A stretch of DNA of 35,067 bases from Apostichopus parvimensis (GCA_000934455.1 KN884835.1:104948-140014); one strand, 5' to 3'; shown: positions 1-11,047, counted from the stretch's first letter. Numbers and translations are program-made. Notes: a model not told the origin generated them from the sequence alone.

Positions 1-1000
1 TACATTCAAAAAACCGGTCGTTTTGACTTTTTTTTTCAAAAAAATCGAGAGAACAGTGAAAACCTTCAATCAACTAACCCTTTCCAATCACAACTAGCTA
101 AAACATACAAGGAATCAAATCAGGAGCCTCACAGGCATATGTAGAGGGATGGCTCTGTATTTGGGGAAAATATGTCAAAAATGACGTTTTTCGGTCTAAG
201 TTAGGGCCAAAAACACGGACCTTTTTCGGAAAACATTTCTCCAGAATGCCTCACCCTACAGAGTAGATTTTTAGCTCTCCAGAAGCGCCACACTGAAACG
301 GTGGATACATTTAAACAATTTAGCAATAGCGCCTCCACTTTGTGAGTAATCCTTAGCAATTCAACTCCAGCATTTTTATGGTTTAGAATTTCGGTCAGCC
401 ACAGTTGAAACGCTTCGTGTAGTGTGTTGTCAAAGCTATCACTCACGTAATTGAAACGGTATTTTAGCACATATTATCATGGCTAAATACTAAGAAGAGG
501 CATTAGACCTTCTTTTTATGGTCAATTTGACCATCCAGCCGTTGGAGGATGACGACATCGCTGAATCTGAAGAAGATTCTGACGATGAAATCCTGATATG
601 GTAAACCACACTGTATGTATTGTGTATACATGTACTGTAGTAGCGCAATAGGTCTATAGGACTCATCGTTACGCATGACTACCATTGTATTAGTACATGT
701 AGGTCAATTAGTTTGGAGGGAGGGGGAGGGGTATAAGGGGGAAGGGGTTGGCAACCTGGTAGTAGATATGATTGATACTTATAAAATAACATGTCTTGAA
801 CTCATCAAACTACATATTTCATCAAAATAATTTCAAATGGGCAAAGGAAAGTACAGTGTATATATCATGACCTCATTTGCATATTTACATATCTAATTAG
901 CTTAATAATAAAAAAAAAATTAAAACCTCATTTCAATACCTATCTGTCAATACTTGGGTCCCTATTGACAAAAATGAACAGATTTGAAGTAATTACAATG
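1..1000. other. noncoding, no assignable gene
   Basis: Apart from the acidic frame at 494-604, nothing here can be assigned. A minus-strand frame at 201-470 (89 codons) is open, but has no domain I recognise and no convincing splice context. A purine-rich stretch lies at about 714-750. Confidence 0.4.
494..604 (+). pseudogene. short acidic open frame, possible transposon-gene tail
   Basis: This plus-strand frame is open from just after a TAA at 491 to a TAA at 602-604, with an ATG at 518. It encodes about 36 residues ending in a dense acidic stretch (EDDDIAESEEDSDDE) and then ILIW. The composition resembles the acidic C-terminal tail of some transposase or nuclear proteins. No upstream exon or domain is recognisable, and the flanks look repetitive, so a relic of a mobile-element gene is the best guess. 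Chance cannot be excluded. An overlapping minus-strand frame (503-685) is probably its shadow. Confidence 0.2.
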
Positions 1001-1047
1001 TGTAAATATTTTCCCCCAGGAACAATGATATGACATGGATATTGGGG

Positions 1048-1692
1048 ACATATTCCAAATCCCGATTTTGGTGATGATTGACATGAGGAGATACATCACG
1101 TGTAGTCACCTGACAAGGAGCGCGAATAATTGAAAATAAACAAAAGCACAGTGGAATGCATGATTTGAGCTTGAATACTGTAATTGTTAATCCCCTGGGT
1201 ATATATTTAGCTACAGTAAAACTTAAACTTAAATCGGTATATGTCAATTTAAATCGACATATACCAATTTAATTCGACTTATACCAGTTTAAATCGACAT
1301 ATACCGATTTAAATCGACATATACCAATTTAAATCGATGATTATGTAAAATAAATCGATGATATGTCAATTTAAATCGACATCTACCAGTTTAAATCGAT
1401 GGTATGTCGAATTCAATTGGCAGAAGTCAATTTCCGTGGACTTATACCAGTTTCTAGCAACTCAAATTGACATATACCTATTTACATCGACATATCATCG
1501 ATTTAGCTCATTAACATATTCCAAATCCCGATTTCGGTGATGATTGACATGAGGAGATACATCACGTGTAGTCACCTGACAAGGAGCGCGAATAATTGAA
1601 AATAAACACAAGCACAGTGGAATGCATGATTTGAGCTTGAATACTGTAATTGTTAATCCCCTGGGTGTATATTTAGCTACAGTAAAACTTAA
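1048..1692. repeat. 179 bp direct duplication (1048-1226 and 1514-1692)
   Basis: A 179 bp segment starting acatattccaaatcccgat is repeated almost identically 466 bp downstream and ends with cagtaaaacttaa in both copies. The two copies flank the palindromic minisatellite. Only a few substitutions separate them, so the duplication or gene-conversion event looks recent. Minus-strand open frames in both copies simply translate the repeat. Confidence 0.85.
1228..1503. repeat. palindromic minisatellite
   Basis: A run of about 18-22 bp units built on variants of GGTATATGTCGATTTAAATC and its reverse complement. Because the unit is itself nearly self-complementary around TTTAAA, neighbouring units can form many hairpins. 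Units vary by single bases and small indels. The same unit family returns at 1838-1992. Confidence 0.8.
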
Positions 1693-1837
1693 CCTTACAG
1701 TAGGCCTCACTGCAGAACAATATCATCTTTGTTTATGGTGTAACTGGAGTAGGTAATTGCATCTATGTACGTACTGTAGGCCTATGCAGTTGCATGTGTA
1801 TTCCTATACTATATCTCCAGTGTTTGAGTAGACAATT

Positions 1838-1992
1838 TCAATTAAATTGGTATATGTCGATTTAAATCGATGATATGTAGAATTAAACTGGTATATGTCG
1901 ATTTAAATCGGTAGAAGTCAATTTAAGCTGCTGGAAACTGGTATAAGTCGAAGGAAATTGGTATATGTCGATTTAAATCGGTATAAGTCGAT
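1838..1992. repeat. second block of the palindromic minisatellite
   Basis: The same units as at 1228-1503 (ggtatatgtcgatttaaatc and variants, including a tataagtcga variant) recur here directly before the left terminal inverted repeat of the element at 2012. The sequence between the two blocks (1693-1837) is unique and shows nothing assignable. Confidence 0.75.
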
Positions 1993-2011
1993 CTACCACG
2001 ATTTGAGACTG

Positions 2012-2953
2012 ATGGCCCGCCAGCAAGTTTTTTTTATGCAGGTAGGTTCGTACCATTGTGTATATTGAATAGCCAATCACAGCCAAGTTCATTTTGACGT
2101 CATGAAATATGCACGTGTCACTCGCTCTAAAGCAGTAAGATTTGTAAACAATGTCAATCTGATGCTGTATGAGCATTGTAAGTTCGAATCTCACATCTGC
2201 CGAAAATTTTTGTTGTTGTCATTAGTTCGTTTTTTTCTTTTATTTTCTCCCAAACCAAGCATTTTTTTGTTCAGAAATCTATTTCATTTCTTCGCATTTT
2301 TATTACTTCCCAAGTGCAACCTTTACTGTGAACTCAATACAAATACAGTATTGTCTTCAACACATAAATGTCCTGGTCTCATACAAGAAAATATGTTCCT
2401 GTGATTCTTTCTTAGATAAATGCTAGATCTTTTGTAATGTGTGTCACTGAAGTTGTGAAGGCAAAACTTAGAATAATGATTATTAGGCCTAACCTAGTAG
2501 CCTTTTAATGATACAATTTGTAAGTCTGTTATTATTTCAATGACTGTCTAAGTAATAATACTTTGTGTCAAACTGCAAATTTCGCAAAACTACTCCCTGA
2601 ACAATTCGTATGCACAAAGATACGTTAAGAAGATCACTAAGATAGGAAATTTGTGGCAAAGAATTCTTACCAGGTTTCCAAAATTTTGGAAAGAACACAG
2701 ATTTCATTTTAAAGAACTAAAAATTTAATCGGCGTATGGCTAAAGCTAAAGGAATAGCTTCGCTAAAGATTACTGCAGCATTGTTGTTGCATCAGGCTAG
2801 CACGTCAGGATTGAACGTATCGACTTAAAATATTAAATGTTTCATGCTTTCCTTGTCATATTTGATGACGTCAAAATGAACTTGGCTGTGATTGGCTATT
2901 CAATATACACAATAGTACGAACCTACCTGCATAAAAAAACTCGCGGCCCGCCA
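2012..2953. mobile_element. non-autonomous element with ~97 bp terminal inverted repeats
   Basis: The left arm (2012-2108) runs from a GC-rich end (ggcccgcc) through a T-run, tgcaggtaggttcgtac and gaatagccaatcacagccaa to gaaatatg. The right arm (about 2856-2953) is its reverse complement with few differences. The ~940 bp between and including the arms has no transposase-like frame, and the plus-strand frame at 2102-2404 has no recognisable domain. The outermost ~15 bp of the arms match imperfectly and no clear target-site duplication is visible, so the superfamily cannot be assigned. It is most likely a MITE-like or internally deleted DNA transposon. Confidence 0.75.
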
Positions 2954-3429
2954 TAGACTTAGTGTATTGGATTGATCATAAATCGGTCATGTTTACCACA
3001 GGTGCATAAATAGCATTTCATATAAAGGCGTAAAATGTACCTACTAAATTGTTGTATACAAATATCGTTACAACTTATATTGTCAGATGCCAAGGAAATG
3101 TAGCTTTATTGAATCAGATTTTGATTCTTTTAATTCAGTGGCTTCATAGATTTCTATTAGAAGGGGAAATTCTACTGCATCCAAATATTTTAACTAACCT
3201 TATGTTCGGTGGTTTATATATTATGATAAAACATGTGCGATTTGTCAATCATCGAATAAGTAGTAGACGTGGCAATGCAAATAACACGTGACTTTTTTTT
3301 AAAACTTTGTGAAGCACATTAGTTTAAAAGAAAATGAACTTGAACTTGCAACATTGTTGGGTAATGAGTTTAGCCTGTCCTGTTTCTATAACTTTAATTG
3401 GTGAAACCCAATTAGATGAATAATTGTTT
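2954..3429. other. noncoding interval
   Basis: No supported exon. An 80-codon frame at 3049-3291 shows no domain or convincing splice context. If the locus A unit spacing extended to the left, an exon would be expected near 3087. None is recognisable there. Confidence 0.4.
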
Positions 3430-4219
3430 TAGAGCTTGCTTGGGGCTGTTGATATGGTTATAGTTCAACATCATCCAATGTTTGCAATTCACCGGGTACC
3501 AAATAAGGCTCCCCGTAGGAGGTCTAATAATTAATTCATCATTTTTTAAGTACATATTTAAGTTTAGGTGTTTGGGTCAAAGTGTTTAGCATTCTTAATG
3601 CAATAAGTGAGAGTGGTAATAGAAGACTATACTTAATGTAGGCAAACATTTTTTAGTTGGTAAAGTTCACTGGGTCTCACTCAACGTATGACGAAAGTGA
3701 ATGCAACCACCAAATAGATGAAGGCAAACCAGGTAAGTCAGTGAGTGGTCAATGCATATCACCTTAGTTGAAAAACTGAATTATTTTGTCAAATTTATAT
3801 AATAAAACAGAAATTGTGATCATTACCTTAGTATTTTATGTAGTGACTCCGACAACCAGACGACCTCAAATCCACATAAACGAGGTAAGATTCAAACACT
3901 CATGACCACCCCACCCCTTTTTAAATTCGGATCTGCCCCATTATTGTGGGATATAATTATCAGACACTAGGTCCCTTAGTTTATAGAATTGGTTTACGCC
4001 CACCCCGGTCTTTTAAAATAAAAATGAACAAAAAACTGATTGTAACTGTATTGACGTCATATGTGCCACTTTAAGGAGCATGATTAATACACTAGTAAGC
4101 TTTCGTATTTCGTTTCAAATGCATTACATGTACTGCCTGCAAGACGTCCGTTACAATAATATAATTATTCAATTAGATGAAATAACTCAATTATGTCGCG
4201 TTTCAATTTTTTTCTTTAG

Positions 4220-4282
4220 GGACGTGAGTTTGAGATGAATTCGATAGAATCAAAGTTGAGGGACCGGGAAACTAATGTAAAG
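4220..4282 (+). CDS. locus A coiled-coil exon 1 (63 bp)
   Basis: Acceptor tttctttag and donor AAG|gttaat. The 21 codons begin GREFEMNSIESK and end in NVK, with M6, L13 and V20 seven apart. Phase 0 at both ends. Confidence 0.65.
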
Positions 4283-7200
4283 GTTAATACTTTACTTCGA
4301 TTGTTTTATCCCATCAATGAAGTATCAATGCTGGACTGTCGAAATTGTTGGCACTGTTTGGATTTATTCAACAACCAAATAAGAAGGGACGTAAGACGAT
4401 GGCGGGATATACCATTGCCCTTTTCCTCTCATGTATTATCGTTGAATGATCCGTTTAGCCTGACATTAGTATAAAACAAAAAACTAATAATTAAGAATAA
4501 TGTTAAAACTTGTTCAGGAATGGTGATCTGGTTATATTGTACTGTATGTTTAATTGTCATTCAAAAACTTCATTTCCGCCTTTCATCAGGTACCAGTATT
4601 AGTATTTACAAACATAAAAATAAATATAAATGTAGGTCTGACGGCAGAATTTCTTGCATTTTCGTTCAACTTCATAATGTTTAACTAAACATTTATTCAA
4701 CGTTATTGCCACAAAAAGTGAGCGTTGCTAAAAAAGAATAATTATAATTTAAGCAAAGATTTATTAGGTAGACATTTTTACTAGGGTTCAATCAACGTTT
4801 GGCGAAAGCAAAAGAAACAAACCAATCGATGAAGGTAACATAGGTCGGTCGGTGAGTGTTGGATACAAACCACCTTAGTTAAAAAAAAATTGACAATGTC
4901 AAATCATCCCGTTCATCAATTTAAAGTATAAAACAGAAATCGTGATCATTACAATAGAAGTTTATGTAGTTACTCCGACAACGCTGTGTGACGACACCAG
5001 ACCTACCTATATGGGGGTTCGATTCAAACAGCTCAGGACAACAACATCTCTTTTTTTAAATCCTGGAATCGCCCCATTATTGGACAGAAAGTCACTCACT
5101 TTATAGAACTGGTTTACGCCCAACCCTCTCTCTCTCTGGAATTTTTAAAAAGGCCCTGATGTTATCTGTATTGACAACGTGTGTATGACTTTAACGAGTA
5201 TGATTAATTTACTGGTATGTTTTCGTTTGTTTCAGTCAAGGGGCTATATTCTTGTACCTGCATTAAAGGTACTGCTTACAAGAAGCCTGTAACAATGATC
5301 AAATTATTCAATCAGATGAAATTCCTTGATAATGTGCAAAATTCTTCTTTAGAGACGTGAGGATGACATGAAATCGAAAGAACAAACGTTAACGGAACGG
5401 GAAACTAAAGTAAAGGTTAGAATTTATTCTTCGATTATTTTCTTCCTTTTAATGAAGTATGAATGTTGTACTCTCGAAATTATTTTTACACTGTTTTCAT
5501 TTATTCAACAACCAAATAATAAGGAACGAAAAACGATGGCGGTAATACCATTGCCTTTAGCTCTCCTCTCATACACCATCGTTGAATAATCCCTGTAGCC
5601 TGGCTTACACCTCTGACTTGTATTAAAAGATGACACCCAATTAGTACCAATAATGTTAACAATTGTTTGGGAATGGTGACCTGGTTATATAGCACTGTGT
5701 GGTTCAACGTCATTCAAATACTTCCTTCCCGCAATTCATCAGGTATCAATTTAAGTATTTACAATCGCAAACGTAAATTCAAATGTAAGCCTGTCCGCTA
5801 AAGTTCATGTTCTTTTGCTTATTTTCATAGTGACTACGTAACACATTTTCAACGTTTTAGCCACAATAAATTCAGAACTCTTATAGCAATACTAGTTTTC
5901 TTAGTTAGACTTTTTCACTGTGATTCACTTAACGTTTGACGGAAGCAAAATAAAACAACCAATCGGTGAAGATAAATTAGGTCGGTGACTAAGTGGTGAA
6001 TACATTTCACCTTAGTTCAACAATCGATTATTTTGACAATATCAAATCATCCTAAAGAATACAACAGAAAACCTCCGACAATGCTTTGGGACGACCCCAC
6101 ATCTACATAAATGGGGGTCCTATTAAGCAAACCTGGACTCCATTCCCTCCCTTTTAAATGCTGGGTCCACCACTGATATTGTGTATGTCATTACGTCGGT
6201 GAAGCTCCCCTGATTTATAGAATTGCTTCCCACCTCTCCGCTTCTCTCTCTCTCTCACTCTCTCTCTCTTGAATACCTAATAAAAAGGCCATGATATCAA
6301 CTTTATGAACAACATAGTATCACTTTAACGAATTTTAATAATTCACTGTTCTTTTTTTACTTGTTTTAGCCAAGTGGGGTATTTTGTTGCACCTGCGTAA
6401 AGTGTTCTGCTTACAAAACATATGTTACAATAATAGAATTATTTAATGATATGAAATTCTTCAATTATGCTGCGTTGCTTTATTAGATACGTGAAGATAA
6501 CATGGATTTGACTGAAAGGGGGTTAAGAGAAAGTGAAGATAATGTAAAGGTTAGTATTTGCTTCGATTTATGCATTCCTTTTAAGAAGTATCAATGCTGG
6601 ACTTTCGAAATTGCTTGGCACTGTTTGCAATTATTCAATAACCAAATACGAAGGGACCAAAGACGATGGCAAGAAGTACCATCTCTGCAATAAACCATCA
6701 TTGAGTAATATTAATAATATGATAAAATGATACCCAATTAGTAAGAAAAATGTTAAAATTGGTTTACATAGCACAGTATAGTTCAATGTCATTCAAAAAC
6801 GTCCTTTCCGCAATTCATCGGGTACCAATGTTAGTATTTACACACACAAAAAATCATATGTAAGCCTACCCGCATGGGTTCTTGTATTTTTGTTAATTTT
6901 CCTAATTATTATCATAACATTTATTCAACGTTTTGCGTCAACGAGTTCAGAACTCTAATAGCAATAAGTACGCATTGCTAGTGGAGATTAATCCTACCTA
7001 AACAAAGATTTCTTAGTAACCATTTTCACTAGGATTAACTCAATATTTGACGAAAATATAAGAAACCAATAAATCGTTGAAGGTAAAATAGGCCGGTCAG
7101 TGAGTGTTAAATACAAATCACCTTAGTTCAAATATAATTATTTTGGCAAAGTTAAACCATTCCATTGATCAATTTAAAGAATACAACAGAAAAAGTGATC

Positions 7201-10200
7201 ATCGTCTTAAAAGTTTTTTAGTTACCCCTTTGGTTACTCCTTTGGGTCGACCCCAGATCCATATAAGTGAAGGGTCTAATTCAAAACCCCCGGACTACAT
7301 CCCTTCCCTTCAAAAATTATGAATCCACCTCTAATAGTGTGCTATGTTATCACGTCGGTGTAGGTCCCTTAGGTTATATAGCTGCTCCACCCTCTACCAC
7401 CCCCCCCCCCTTCTCCTTATTTTGTTTTGAATTCTTAGTAAAAAGGCCCTGGTATTAACTGTATTAACAAACATAAGTATTAATTTAACGAGTATTGTTA
7501 ATTCACTGGTATGTTTTCGTTTGTTGCACTCATGTGGGCTATTTTATTGCATTAACTGTACTGCTTGCAAAAAGTCTCCTACATTGATAGAACTATTCAA
7601 TCAGATTTCTCAATTATGTTGCGTTGCAAAATTCTTCATTAGAGACGTGCGGAACACTTGAATTCGAAGGATTCAAGCTTAAGGATACAGGCAAATAATA
7701 TAAAGGTTAGTACTTTCTTCGATTATTTTATTTCTTTAAAGAGGGGATGAAATTTGACAGATTTATATAAATCATTGTTTTCTATACACTCGTAGCTTTC
7801 CAATGATACCCAATTTGTGTCAAACGAGGCTTGCATCCTCGAGGAATAAACGATCAAAATTCGAGGGTAATAACAATTTTCTAAAAATTGTTGTATATAC
7901 GGTAATGCGGCGTGACGTCAGTCGAGGAACTCAGCTCACTACTGGGACGCATTGTTGACATTCTTAAACGTCTGAGAACACACAACATTACACTGTTAAA
8001 GTGCTCTGTAGTAATTGAGATTTGGTGTTTGGACTTACGTAAATTTATCTCGTAACTGTTAAATATGCCGAGCCGATGTGAGGATGCAGGGTGCTACACC
8101 ACAAGAAAGGACGGATTTCACCTGCACGCTTTTCCAAAAGATGACAGAAATCGAATAATTTGGACACTATACACATACACAACGTGACGAATGCCTGTGG
8201 GCCTATACTATTGTCAAATTACTTGTTATGACCACAGCCTAGGCCTCCTTGATGCAGCAAATGACAATTGTTTTTATTGGTTACCTGGTATTTTGCCCAA
8301 AACTTAAAGCCAGTTGGTGTTAGAACAATAAATGCTAGACCTGCAATTTTTCTTTTGTGGTAAAACTGGCGTTGTGTGATGATTTTACGTAACAATTGGA
8401 TGATACAATTACACGGGCTAGCCTGTTATACAACGTCTATTAGATAGGTCTAGATCCCATGTTACCACTACTAGTACTATAGGGTTGCACTTGCACTGTA
8501 CAGAATGTCACATTTTCCTTGCACTGTAAGTAACAAAATTCTAGAAGCTTTGCTGCTAAGTTAAGCAGCAGGATCATCGACATTCGAGATAATTTAAATC
8601 ATATTATGGTTTTAATAACGGTGGTTTAGTTTATGCTCAACAGACTAGTTTCGGTTCAGGGTAGTCCAACCAAACTGCTCGGGGACTTCGATCGGAAGCA
8701 ACGCGTCTCGGCCATCGGGATCGTTTTACAATTCTTCAATTAATAGGGAAAAATACCGATATCTTCATCACCCTCGAAAACTATTTCCTCCTCTTCTTCC
8801 TCAAGAAAATAATTTTTGTCAAAGCTTACGAATGTTCTGAGAGGTGAAGGCCCATTTCCTCGGAATCGGAAGAAAACTTTCCCATATATGACGCCGTAAC
8901 AGTAAAAATCGGGGAGTCGGATTTGGCTGAAATGGTCCCTTTACTGACGTCATATGAACTGTAGTGGGAAGCTTTGAGTTTTTTCACAATTGTCTGCTCG
9001 GAAGGTCTCTAGAGAATATTTCGACAGTGAAATTCTGGCTTTTGCAGCTGCATTTACGGGAAGTAGTTAATTGGTGGCGTTGTAGTAATGTAGATAAACC
9101 ATTCTAAGACATAAAACCCCACCATTTTATCCCCTCTTTAATGAACTATCAATCCTGGACGTCGAAAAAACGATAGACGATGGCAGGAAATACCATTGTT
9201 CCTTTTTGCTCTCATGCATCATCGATGTATTATCCCTTTACCTTGGCCTACACTTTTATATCATAGCATAATATGATACCCAATTATTATGAATACTGCT
9301 AAAAGTTGTTATCAAGAGCATTGTCTTAGAAGTTGAAGTAGTTAATCCGACAAATGTGGTACTCTATTTTTCATTATTGCTTTATTTCGAAGTCAATATC
9401 AGATGAAGTGAGCATTTTCTATTTAAGTTACACATATTAAGAACTACTTTACATTTTCATGCCTTCAATTATTTGCCATTTGGCTCCACATGTTAAAGTT
9501 TACTATATATAGCATAAACAACCTATCGAAAATAGAAGAACAAGCTATATGTATGATATAAATATTAATCTAATTTGAGCAAAGACAAATCAACACCTTA
9601 CTACTTTTCAACATATTACAATTTCATTTACATATTGGAACCGTTCGTAATCTTAAATCATATTTCATCTTACAATGTTTTATCCATGTAAACACTAGTA
9701 ATTTGTAGAATTTGTCTTCCAAACATCGATTAATCTATTTTACCACGATCTGGAATTATTTGCATCACAATATTTAATTATAATTGATTTTATAAATTTC
9801 ACCAAATTTAAAACTTGCATTCAACGTCGACGGTCTAAATTGTGTAATAACTTGCCCCACTATCATGACAACGTACATCCTTTGCCAACATGCCCATTCG
9901 CAGATATTTAGCAATGGATAGTTTGTATGCAAAACCAATTCCGTGGTTATGTAAGAAACATTAACCGGACTTAACACCTTTCGGTTCATACCTGTACAAC
10001 ATGTATATGGTCCGAAGGATTTTGCCAGGTATCATTAAATAATGTCTGTCGCACATTTGGACACATTTCTACCTCTCTCCCTCTTTCAAATAATGTTTTC
10101 GTTGCAGAGCGAGCCGTTTTACGCCTGCCACAAATAAATCCATGACTGTCATGCAAAAGTAGTTCACTGTGTAGGCTACTTGTATTTCAATATATCGAAT

Positions 10201-11047
10201 TAAAGTCAAGTTATTCGCTTGGACAAGCGTCATATTAACATTCGGTTAAACTAGTAATCTTGTATACAAACACGAAACACCATCTTTTGAGAATAATATT
10301 TTAATTGCTAGATCTCCGCAAATGGACAATTTCCATTTCTTGGTCAAAAGTACAATATCAAGATTGTGTAATATTTGCTACACGGTAGTACCAAAATATG
10401 AGTAGAGTCAGAGATCGTGTAGGATGTGTTTACATTGGACTGCATAATGATGCTTTAAGAGAGCATCCAAAACAATTGCTATTCAGCTCAATTATCTGTT
10501 AAAACCTTGAGTACATTGTAAGGTAATAGTAATACATATAATTCACCCTCTCTCTCCTAAAATATAACTGGCAATGTGAACTATATAGAACAAATCTAAT
10601 ATATATGTATATGAAATTATACATAAAGGCATATTGGATAACCAACATTTTTTAAATGGAAATTAGAAGTTCGTTTAACGTATGTAACCTGCGTGACAAA
10701 GAGTAAGCAATTTCTTAAATGAATATCTTCCTCTATGCTACTTTCTAATTGTATCCAATGTGACATTAAACTAAAACTACCTTAAGTAGATATAGGAAGA
10801 TAAAATAAGTCGTTGTGAATGTACGTTTGATTAGATTAGCAATATTGTCATAAGTACGTCTTAAAAACAATCTTCTGAAATGATTCAGGTTTATATTTGT
10901 TTTACAACAAGTGTAATGTTTCATACTAGGAAACAATCATCGAACAGGCATTTATTCAAGCTGTTTCTAATTATTATCCTTAAGAAACGAGAGGATGAGC
11001 TGAATTACAGAGAAATCAAACTGGCTGAACGAGAAGCTGAGACAAAG
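4220..11047 (+). CDS. locus A: partial gene of tandem 21-residue coiled-coil exons
   Basis: Five phase-0 exons of exactly 63 bp lie at 4220-4282, 5353-5415, 6487-6549, 7643-7705 and 10985-11047. Each has an AG acceptor and a GT donor and each encodes 21 residues. The shared pattern is a basic pair and acidic residues at positions 1-4, Met or Leu at 6, mostly Leu at 13, Val, Ile or Thr at 20 and Lys at 21. Together they would give a continuous 105-residue charged helix with seven-residue periodicity, so a parallel coiled coil is likely. No signal peptide or globular domain is found upstream, and the 5' part is probably outside the window or displaced by transposons. Locus C also uses 63 bp coiled-coil exons, so A may be the stalk of a related Ig protein, but that is inference. 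Phase-0 symmetric exons can be added or skipped without frame change. Confidence 0.65.
5353..5415 (+). CDS. locus A coiled-coil exon 2 (63 bp)
   Basis: Acceptor ttctttag and donor AAG|gttaga. Begins RREDDMKSKEQT and ends RETKVK. M6, L13 and V20 are conserved and both ends are phase 0. The end is nearly identical to exon 1 at DNA level. Confidence 0.7.
6237..6271. repeat. CT microsatellite in locus A intron
   Basis: A (CT)n run with one CA interruption. A related ctctctctct occurs in the previous unit at about 5126-5137, showing the tract predates unit duplication and then expanded. Confidence 0.8.
6487..6549 (+). CDS. locus A coiled-coil exon 3 (63 bp)
   Basis: Acceptor tttattag and donor AAG|gttagt. 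Begins IREDNMDLTERG and ends EDNVK. The heptad hydrophobics are retained while flanking residues diverged. Phase 0 at both ends. Confidence 0.65.
7643..7705 (+). CDS. locus A coiled-coil exon 4 (63 bp)
   Basis: Acceptor cttcattag and donor AAG|gttagt. Begins RRAEHLNSKDSS and ends NNIK, with L6, L13 and I20. A transposon sits only 34 bp past the donor, inside the following intron, so this copy remains spliceable in principle. Confidence 0.6.
8065..8187 (+). pseudogene. N-terminal THAP-type zinc-finger fragment
   Basis: The frame starts MPSRCEDAGCYT and continues with a DGFHLHAFPKD segment, Arg residues and a Trp. This matches the start of THAP domains: initial MP, C-x4-C, FHxFPxD and the RxxW region. 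It stops after 40 residues, before the CxxH half of the zinc site. Either the element is internally deleted or the frame is a first exon with a donor near 8183. THAP domains are sequence-specific DNA-binding modules found in P-element, Kolobok and domesticated transposase proteins. It lies inside the TTAA-flanked element. Confidence 0.55.
8740..8940 (-). pseudogene. minus-strand open frame ending in a Glu-rich tail, inside the transposon
   Basis: On the minus strand a 66-codon frame without stops lies between a stop at 8941-8943 and its own TAA at 8740-8742. It has a basic/aromatic N-terminal half and then a run of six glutamates followed by IVFEGDEDIG. It has no ATG at its start, so it would be an internal or terminal exon. 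It is oriented against the THAP fragment, so the two cannot be one transcript in this copy. It could be the tail of another protein carried by the element, or chance. Confidence 0.25.
9351..10984. other. intronic sequence of locus A, no supported exon
   Basis: This lies between the tandem units and the fifth 63 bp exon. One weak candidate is a short phase-0 terminal reading after a good acceptor (gttgcag, 10101-10107), coding for nine residues then TAA at 10135-10137. I see nothing else. Confidence 0.35.
10985..11047 (+). CDS. locus A coiled-coil exon 5 (63 bp)
   Basis: Acceptor attatccttaag and donor AAG|gttggt. Begins KREDELNYREIK and ends EAETK. It has the same length and phase as exons 1-4 but the introns around it no longer resemble the tandem units, so it is an older copy. 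L6 and L13 are kept and position 20 is Thr. Confidence 0.65.

Larger units (their letters stand above)
7740..9137. mobile_element. Kolobok-like DNA transposon copy, TTAA target duplication
   Basis: The 1398 bp insertion is bounded by TTAA at 7736-7739 and 9138-9141. Its termini are inverted repeats: AGAGGGGATGAAAT on the left and AGAGGGGATAAAAT reading inward from the right. The host unit continues cleanly on both sides (ttatttc-TTAA-tgaactatcaat matches the uninterrupted units), which fixes the insertion site. TTAA duplications are typical of the piggyBac and Kolobok superfamilies. The AGRGG-type end and an internal THAP-type fragment favour Kolobok, from recollection of those families and not from a search. 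No complete transposase is present, so this copy is non-autonomous. Confidence 0.7.
3430..9350 (+). repeat. tandem ~1.13 kb genomic units of locus A
   Basis: Four units share recognisable intronic landmarks: gtgatcattac (3818 and 4942, diverged near 7194), the 63 bp exon, caacaaccaaataa-like sequence after it, and attcatcaggtaccaa-like sequence at the unit end (about 3490, 4590, 5740, 6820). Exon starts at 4220, 5353, 6487 and 7643 give spacings of 1133, 1134 and 1156 bp. A partial unit end at about 3430-3540 suggests a further, truncated unit on the left. The fourth unit is interrupted by the TTAA-flanked element at 7740-9137 and resumes at about 9142. Unequal crossing-over of an exon plus its introns explains the structure. 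Confidence 0.85.

Noticed and set aside
993-1710. Two similar minus-strand open frames (993-1247 and 1495-1710)
   Set aside because: Both are translations of the 179 bp direct duplication. Similarity is explained at DNA level, with no domain or splice context.
3049-3291. 80-codon plus-strand frame
   Set aside because: No domain, no splice logic, and composition typical of random AT-rich sequence.
3843-3888. Candidate exon TPTTRRPQIHINE before a gtaaga donor in unit 1
   Set aside because: The corresponding positions in the other three units are not spliceable or not open, so this is intronic repeat sequence.
10108-10137. Nine-codon terminal exon (SEPFYACHK) in the locus A intron
   Set aside because: The acceptor is good and phase 0 fits, but it is too short to support without transcript data.
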